A stretch of 64,000 nt of DNA from Scilla litardierei (Eukaryota > Streptophyta > Magnoliopsida > Asparagales > Asparagaceae), in assembly GCA_030789695.1 (NCBI GenBank), contig CM061141.1, forward strand, positions 327,655,938 to 327,719,937, in the 5' to 3' direction. Below, in pieces: positions 46,401 to 55,400 of this stretch (position 1 is the first letter of the stretch; each line of letters opens with the position of its first letter). The notes beneath the pieces were generated by a model, which saw nothing but the letters and a program-made list of their open reading frames with translations, made no database searches and had not been told where the DNA came from. Both the position numbers and the translations under genes were made by a program.

Positions 46401-49400
46401 CGTCACTGAAAGGACCCGTAATGCCTATAAATAGGAGGAAGGGTCACATCTTCAAGGTACAAGGTCTAAGACATAAAACTCTACGTTTCTCAGCTGATAT
46501 TTCTTACTTCATAGAGCCAGCGACGACAGATCTGATGCGAACTTTCGTGGGTCGATCTCAGCTGCTCCTACCTTTCTCTCATCTTTAAGTTTCCATACTA
46601 ACTTAAGCATTGGAGGGGATTTGGGTCGGAACCCAGATCCGACCCCCCTAACGTGTCACTGTGGTGCAGATCGACGAGTCTCCATCCAACGTCGAAGGTC
46701 GTTACTGGGCTGTCCAGCCTCGAACGATCGACGCATCAGCTACCCGAAGGTCGATCGAGCACATCATCATCTTCTACATCCATCACTCTACCTAGGTTCT
46801 TTCAACTTCGGGTCCCACTTCTCTCGCTGATGAGGCCCAACTCAGCCTGAGGGACCTACGTCAGCCTGACAACTGTACCGATCAATTTTGGCCTTAACAG
46901 TACCCATTGGAGCTTTCTCCAATTCTCACCATCCATAATGAGAATATTCCTTTAATATTTCAATCCAACACTCCATTTATAGATTGTTGGGTTGGAGATG
47001 CTATAATGCTTTGGGGAATTTTTTTTCTCTGTTAGGATTGTTGCTTGAGGACATATTAGATTGTTGACTATCTATTCCTGTATATTGTCTGATTTGATGT
47101 AATCTACCACTGTTACAAGCTTGAACTTTACAACAATTGTGGTGTATCTTGCAAATCTTTTACCGTCCAATTTTAGAGTGATATAATTTGTTGTAGTGCA
47201 AACCAATACCATCTATCCATCTTTTGTGCCGTGATGCAAACATGTAGGAAATTACAAAAAAAGAGGGGAAATTTTGGAGCACCGTCACAGCTTCCAATTC
47301 TAGAGAGATACAAGTACTCCAATATTAGATATGCATTCCTTAAAATCACCCTTCCTTGATGACATATTGTTATATCAGTGCAAGTTGAGTGGTCTAATGA
47401 GTTATTAGTTATACAAAATTGCAATGCATAGCGCATGGAACACATCTCACCTTCTGTAAAATGCACAATCACACATTCAAGTGATCTATTATTCTGAAGC
47501 ATTGAAAATGTGAGAAGATATCTCTATCCAAGCAAGCAAGTAGCACTGCATTAACATAGCTTCAACCCTGCCTCCCATACCATGATGCCTTCTGAAGGCA
47601 CGGTTTACTGAGAAAGGAAGATCCTTAATGGAAATTGAAATGTCAGTATAGACCAAGTCAATAGTTAGCATATGATGACTATTTTTTTCTTTTGTTGTTA
47701 ACAAAAAGCAAATATTGGATGATTTTAGTTCCTCTGGAATTAGGAAATTGATGCTAATCGTCGATATGGTAAAACTGTTTTGTAACAGAACAGAGGTTGT
47801 CTTGGCTGCTGTACAAAGCCAACTCCAATAACTGCAGTTGACGAGCCTTCAAAGGGTTTAAAAATCCAAGGCCGGACAGTGAAAAAACCCAGCATATCTG
47901 AGGACTTTTGGAGTACAAGCACATATGAGATGGATAACAGTGGAGTTCAATCCCAACGAAGTGTTTCTTCAATGAGCACATCAACACAAACGCTTGACCA
48001 CCATGGAGCTGGAAGCACTAGCAGCCCTTGTGAATTTGTGAATCATGGTAACTGCAAATTTAGTTGGACACTCTTATTATTGGATTTGTATATAACTCAA
48101 ATTTAAATGTCTTGATTATTGTTTTCATGCATTATTTACTCCCATTTAAGTTTTGGAAATGTCAGCATCATATAATTGAATTTTTGTACCTAACATTTAA
48201 AGGCAAACATGTAGCACTAGTAGCAAATATATATAGTCCGGTGATCTAGCAGGCTAAATGTATTGAAAGCTATTATTTCAATAATATCTTGTTTGCTGAG
48301 ATATCAGTTTTTATGTAGAAATGGTCTATTGATATGTTCCTTCAACAAACTTATTAGATGCCATGCATGTGACAGGCCAGTTATACTAATGGAGGAAACA
48401 CTTAATAAAGAAAAATTATGTTATGTGGACTTAATAAGATAACTGTTGAGCATTGTAATTAAAATCTTTTGTGGTGAGATTTATATTTACCTCTTAAATA
48501 GGACATGCTTTTCTTCTAACTAAATAAGTTGAAAACATCCCAAACAACAGCAATGGCTTTACCTTAAATCTTTTGTCAGGTAAGTTGTGTCGATTGTCAT
48601 ATATTGTCATACTTAATTTTTCCTAGCTATTCATTTTTCTTCAACATGGATTTTCCAACTGATGGTTGGCTAGAGGGTGCATATGAAGAGTTTAGTGGCA
48701 AAGAGTTCAACATAATATGGAGAATCAAATATCTTCTGAATTGGATCTTCTTATCCAAGATTTAGTTTACTATTAGTGGAAGTAGGCCATAACAAATATG
48801 GAAATAAACAAGTTGATATGCTATATTTTTTCTCATTTCCTTGCCACGATGATTGGCAAATGCAAGAACAAAAAGTTTGATAGTCATCTGATTTTATGCT
48901 TAAACTATATGTGTAGGTTTTCTTCTTTGGACCCAGATCAGGCAGCAGTGGGTTGGAAACAAAAACCCTGAAATTCGGTCGCAACAGCTTCGAGAACCGA
49001 GATTAAGGTATGCCTTAGTAATCTGCACTGGATATCTGAATCAAAAGTGCTATAGTGTTAGTCATGTGCCATGCAGGCGAAAAGAGAAACTATCTACCTA
49101 TATAAACAATTGCTTTTATATTTTATTCAGATTATTTTGTATGATTGATATTTTATTTTGATATGTTTGTTTTTTAAGTGAACTGGCATCCTATTTTAAT
49201 ATGAATGTATTTCTATGTTGTTTAATGGTTCCTTTTTAAGAAAACTGGAATTCTACTTTGATATTAATTTCTATTTTACATTTTTTATTTGTATATACAT
49301 CATATATTAAATAATTACAAATATAACCATTGATAGGAAAGAAAAAAAGGGGGACATGATTTCTATCAATATGCTTTTAAGAGTAGTTACACACATGTAT

Positions 49401-52400
49401 ATATAGGGTGCCTCCTTAGATTAAATCTAAGGAGGTGCCCCCATTTCCCTCCATTTTTCACAATTTTTTTGAAATTTTTTTCATGGAATTGTTGTTCACA
49501 TCATGGATGATCAACATACCAAATTTCAATGTATTCCAATACTTTTTGAGCCCCTATCTATCCCTTACAACTTCAACGGTCTGAAAACGTGCTGAAAAAC
49601 ACATGAAGTTGCAAGGGGTAGATGAGTGCTCAAAAAGTATTAGAATCTCTTGAAATTTGGTGTGTTGATTATCCATTAGGTGAACAACAAACACATAAAA
49701 AAATTTCAAAAACAATATGGGAGATGTGGGGAAATGGGGGCGCCTCCTTAGATTGAATCTAAGGAGGCACCTTAGGATCCTTTTACCCATGTATATATGT
49801 ATATGTGTGTGTGTGTATAGTAAAAAGTCTTCATAAGATGACTCCTTAGGAAATTATTTAAGGAGTCGGCCTAAAATCATATAGTTTAGTTACTTTCTGG
49901 ATGATCTGATTCGTCCATCATAATCTACACGTCATCATAATCTACACGTCAACATATACGTACTTGTACTTATAAAAAATCATGTACTTTTAATGTGTTT
50001 TAGCCATAAGTTGTGTGGTAACAAAATGAACGGTTTCTTAACAATGGAACAAATAAAGTCACTTGATTAATGGTCAAACGGTATCTAAATCACATAATTT
50101 TTTAAAGACAATTATTTTGCCTTATGGAGATCATAATGGACGGATCGGATCATCCACGAACTAGCTCGATTTTAGGCCAACTCCTTAGATAATTTCCTAA
50201 GGAGTCACCTTAGGAACACTTTTCCCATATATATATTATTTAATTAATTTCCTGAAGCCAAAACAAGAGATAACCTTTCTGCTTGGTATTTTGTTCCACT
50301 TTAATAATCGGGTTTGTCAGGTTTGTGATGCGACTAGGGCTTTTTGTGGGGATTAAAGGTAGGGTTTTTATGGTTTGTGGACTACTAATCTAGGGTTTGA
50401 TAGCGAAGATCAGATCTGAAATAGTAATTTAATTGCGAATAAAATAGATCTAGGGCTACAACTAATTAATTGGCAACTAGGAGATTAATCTAGAGAACTA
50501 GGAATAGAAATACCTTGATCAAATCTTCGATAATCCACACCCTAGGGCCGGCCGGCCCCTTTATTGGGGGAGGGGTTAATAATTATCTAATTACCCCTTT
50601 GCCCTCCCCACTTGTGAGAAATCACAAGTTTGGGACCGGGTCCAAGTTGGACCCAAGTCGCCGCCTCCGATGGTAGACCCGCATCTCTTGAACCGGGCTC
50701 CCCTTTTGGCAAGCCGCCGCCGCCCCCTGAGCCCCCTGAGCCGCATCATTACTCCCCCCCAAAAGTGCCACCTTGTCCTCAAGGTGGAAATCTGGAAACT
50801 GGTCGCGGATCACTGAAGCCGCCTCCCAAGTAGCATCGTAATCGGGGAGGCCCCGCCAACGAATCCTCACCTCCCGGACCCCGCTTGCGGTCTGCCGAAT
50901 CCCTGTCAACTCCTGAGGCTCCAGGAGCACCTACATGTCATCTGTCAAAGTGGGTGGGAGAGTGGGTGACAGAGTATGATTTCCGATGGCCCGCCGCAAC
51001 TGTGAAATGTGGAACACCGGGTGAATGGTCGAAGTGGCGGGTAACTGCAGTCTATAGGCCACCTTCCCGATCTGAGCGGTCACCTCAAAAGGGCCATAGT
51101 AGCGGGCCGCTAGCTTCTCATTGCTCCGATGAGCCAAGGTCCTCTGCCGGTAAGGTCGAAGCTTCAGGTACACGCGGTCTCCCACCTCAAACTGCTCATC
51201 TCGCCGGTGTGCATCTGCCTTGGTCTTCATGATCTGCTGGGCCCTCAACAAATGTTTCTTCAACTCTTCCAAGTACCTATCCCGCTCAGTCAAGTGCTCC
51301 TCTACCTGGGACACCGGCGTAGAACCTCTGCTGTAATGCATCAACTGTGGGGGGTCACGGCCATAGAGGATCCGGAATGGAGTGCTCTGTGCTGCTGAAT
51401 GGTACGAGGTGTTGTACCAGTATTCGGCCCATGCCAACCACCTGGCCCACTGCCTCGGCGACTCTGACGCGAAGCACCTCAGGTATGTCTCCACACTCCT
51501 ATTCACCACCTCCGTCTGTCCATCTGTCTGCGGGTGATAGGCCGTGCTCCTCCGAAGCTGGGTCCCCTGCACCTTAAATAACTCCTTCCAAAAGCTGCTG
51601 ATGAACACCTTGTCCCGATCTGAAACTATGGAGCCTGGAAAACCGTGCAGGCGAACAACCTCCCTCATAAATGCTGCTGCCACCGTAACTGCAGTGTATG
51701 GGTGTCTGAGAGGTATAAAGTGGGCGTACTTGCTGAGCCGATCGACCACCACTAATATGGAACTGTACCCCTCTGACCGCGGCAACCCCTCAATGAAATC
51801 CATACTAATATCCTCCCATACGCGCTCTGGCAAGGCTAGTGGCTGTAGAAGTCCCGCTGGCGCCATTGCCAAATACTTGTGACGCTGGCACACGTCACAT
51901 TCTGCTATCCGCTGGGCAATGTCCTTCTTCATCCCAGGCCAATATAACTCCCTCGCCATCCGACGGTAAGTTTGCTGTACCCCGGAGTGCCCCCCAATGA
52001 CGCTGCCGTGGAACTCCTGAAATATCATGGGGATGTGGGCGGACCCCCTGGGAATCACCAGCCGGCCATGGTATAGCAACCTCTGTCCCTCCATGCTGTA
52101 TCCCTGAAAGTCTGAGGACCCCTGCTGCAGTGCCTCACGGATCCTCGTCAAATCTGCATCAGCCTCTATCTCTCTACTCAAGGGCTCCCAATCCAAGAGG
52201 ACGGGTGCAGATATGGCCGCGACCTCCGCAATCTCCTCGCGACGTGACAGGGCGTCAGCCGCCTTGTTCTCTAGGCCTGGGCGGTACTGTATCTCGAATG
52301 TAAAGTGCACCAGCTTGGAGAGCCATCGCTGATGTTCCTCGGTGACCATACGCTGCTCCAATAAGTACTTCAGACTTTGCTGGTCGGTCCGCACTACGAA

Positions 52401-55400
52401 TTTCCTACCCAACAGGTAGGGCCGCCACTTCTGAATAGCAAGTACAATCGCCATCAGCTCCCTCTCATAAACTGACTTCAGCCTCGCCCGTGCTGACAGG
52501 GTCTGACTAAAGAAAGCAATGGGCCTCTGGTCCTGCATCAAAACTGCCCATTATCACAAATGGTCGGCTGAAATCTGGGAGCCCCAGAACTGGCACCGAC
52601 GTCATCGCCTGCTTCAGGGCCTCAAATGCCCTGGTAGCCTCCTCGCTCCAGTGGAAGTTGTCTTTCTTCAGTTGCTCGGTGAGAGGCCAAGCAATCATGC
52701 TATACCCCTGGACAAACTTCCTGTAATACCCTGTCAACCCCAAAAAACCCCGCAGTCCCCGTAAGGTAGAGGGTACAGGCCAATCCAACATGGCAGCAAT
52801 CTTGGTCCTGTCGGCTGCCACTCCCTCTGCTGATACCATGTGGCCCAAGTACTCCACCTGTGGCTGGCCGAACAGAAATTTCTTCTTATTTGCACAGAGC
52901 TGCTGCTCCTGTAGCTCATGCAATACTGCTCTCAGATGTCCCACATGCTCCTCCATACTGCGGCTGTACACCAATATGTCATCAAAGAAGACCAACACGA
53001 ACCTCCTCAGAAAAGGTCGGAAGACCTTGTTCATCAACGCCTGGAATGTGGCCGGTGCATTCGTCAAGCCGAATGGCATGACTAGGAACTCATAATGCCC
53101 TTCGTGAGTCCTAAATGCGGTCTTCGGCACGTCGGCCGCCCTCATCCGTATCTGGTGGTAACCCGACTTCAGATCAATTTTGGAAAAATAAGCTGCCCCG
53201 TGGAGTTCATCCAGCAGCTCATCTATCACAGGGATGGGGAATTTATCTGCCACTGTTTCTTTATTGAGGGCCCTGTAATCCACGCAGAATCTCCAGCTGC
53301 CATCCTTCTTCTTCACCAACAGTACTGGGCTAGAAAAAAGGCTAGTGCTCGGTTGGATCACCCCGGCCTGCAGCATCTCCTCCACCAACCGCTCTATCTC
53401 ATCCTTCTGTACCTGAGGATACCTGTAAGGCCGTACACTAATGGGAGACACGCCCTCTCTCAGAACAATGGCGTGCTCATGATCCCTGTGGGGTGGCAGC
53501 CCCTGCGGTGTCTGGAAGACCTCCTCAAACTGTGCCAACAGCTCCTCGACCTCCGGTGCTACTGTCTGCGGGATGCCCTCACTCTGTACCGACGCAGTCA
53601 CTGCCTGTAGCTCCACCAAGTATCCCCCTCCTGCGGTGTGGATAGCCCTGGACATGGCCTTGTAGGACACCAGGGAACGACAGAGGCTGGGGTCCCCCCT
53701 GTAACACTACTGTCCTCCCCTCGTGCTGATACTCCATCCTCAGCAGCTTCCAGTTGGTCCTAGTCTCCCCGAGGGTTTGTAACCACTTCATCCCCAGGAT
53801 GACGTCTGTACTCCCCAGCTCCAAAGGCAGGAAATCGGCGACGATCTGCTCTCCCTGAACCGCCACAACCACCCCGCGACAGACACCAGTGCTATGTGTC
53901 ACATGTCCCGTGCCGAGCATCACTCCATACCTCCCAGTGCCGCTCATCTGCAAACCCTGTGCCTCCGCCAGTCTGCTGGAAATGAAATTGTGGGTGGCCC
54001 CACTGTCGATCAAAACTACCACCTCCTGGCTACCCACCTGTCCCACCAATTTCATGGTGTGGTTCGGTGTGAACCCCACCACGGAATTGAGGGACACCTC
54101 TGCAAGGTCTAAGTGCTGATGCTCCATCTCTTCCTCCTCCTCTCCTGCCTCTAGGGTGATGACCTCGTCCTCTCCCTCCTCATCGCCAGCTATCAGTATC
54201 TGGAGAGTCCGAGCGGCGCATCGGTGTCCGGGGGTGAACTTCTCATCACATCTGAAGCACAGCCCCTTCAACCGCTTCTCCCGTATCTCAGCATCCGTCA
54301 TCCTACGCACCTGCCCCCCACCACGGGGCTCCTGCCTCCTGTCAGTGCCGCTCCCAGCTGCGGCCGTCACCCCCTGCCCTGGGGTGGTCCCTGTAGTCGG
54401 TGTGGTCCTCTGGCCTGCCGTCGCCGACTGACTCCGGAATGTGGCACCTCCCCACGTCCCTCTGGACCTCCGCTCTGTCTCCTGGTGATCCTCCACCTTC
54501 CTGGCCAGTGTCATCATCCCCCGCAACCCGACAGGCTCGAACTGTCTCAGCCCTGACCGCACCGTGGGCTTCAGCCCCTTCATGAAACAACCCTCCAAGG
54601 ACTCCTCAGAGACTCCCCGAACTCGGTGGCAGAGCGACTCGAACTTCTTGATGTAATCACCCACGCTCCCCTCCTGCCTCAGCGAGTACAGCCTCTCGAA
54701 CACGCCGCCAGCTGGGCCTCCGCCAAATCGCTCCGTCAAGAGCGTCGTAAACTCAGCCCAGGTCTGGAAGGGCCGCTGCTGATCGGTCCAATGGAACCAA
54801 CCCAAAGCTTCTCCCTCCAGACAGACCCCTATGGCCCGCAGCCAATCCTCCCCTGGTACAGCGGACACCTCCAAGTACCTCTCCACCCGGTACAGCCAGT
54901 CGTCTGGGTCGCCTCCCTCAAACACAGGCACCTCCAACTTCCTCAGACGCCTCTCGCCAGCAAATCCCCCTCTCTCCTGCGGCTGGAAACCTCCCCTGGG
55001 CTGATATCCCTGTCGCCTGTCTGGAATGTAAGCCTCAGCCCGCTCACGGTAACCTCCCCCTGCTCCATGTCCCTGCCAGTCTCCTGGATGGTACCCAAAC
55101 TCCGTCTGGTGGCCTCCTGGGGGGTCCTGGTGCGCTCTCCAGTCTCCTGTAACGCCCCCAAAGGGTGGGGGCTGAATCGGTGGCCCTCCTGTGGTCTGCT
55201 GGTGGCTTCCGTGCTGCTGAAATCCTCCGCCAGGCCCTCCAAAGGGCTGAAATCCCCCAAACTGAGCTCCACGGACCTCGGGCGGGCCTCCCGGAGGCCG
55301 AAAAATCGTAGTCATGGGCTGTCGGGCATCCTGGGGGGTCGGTGGGCCCCCCCAGTGGTCAGGTGGGCCTCGGGTCCCCCCCTGGGGTCGGCCGAGGCCC

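Larger units (their letters stand above)
38042..46899 (+). mobile_element. Element II: Tat-like LTR retrotransposon with gag, tandem array and antisense ORF, no pol
   Basis: LTRs 38042-38783 (742 bp) and 46134-46899 (766 bp; the extra 24 bases are a tandem copy of a CACAAGAGAGGCCC unit) begin TGTTGAAT and end CCTTAACA. After the left LTR comes GTTTGCCGCCGTCCGTGG, resembling the Tat-lineage primer-binding site. Gag is on the plus strand, followed by AATAAA signals, a 57-bp tandem array, then an antisense gene. No pol motif is present. The flanking 5-mers GTGCT and GTACC match only partly, so the target duplication is uncertain. A 1019-bp element is inserted in gag. Confidence 0.85.
37831..47003. 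mobile_element. MITE with GAGCATCTCCAACC ends, split by element II
   Basis: The left end GAGCATCTCCAACCACACT (37831) and the right end GGTTGGAGATGCT (about 46991-47002) are inverted terminal repeats, and AACACTCC words recur inside both halves. Element II (38042-46899) separates the halves, so the original MITE was about 310 bp. It is inserted in intron 1 of the DUF4050-type gene. Confidence 0.7.

Noticed and set aside
53690..53705. Programmed -1 frameshift at the G run between protease and RT
   Set aside because: The heptamer looks slippery, but the RT frame is +1, not -1, relative to gag-protease; a simple indel fits better.
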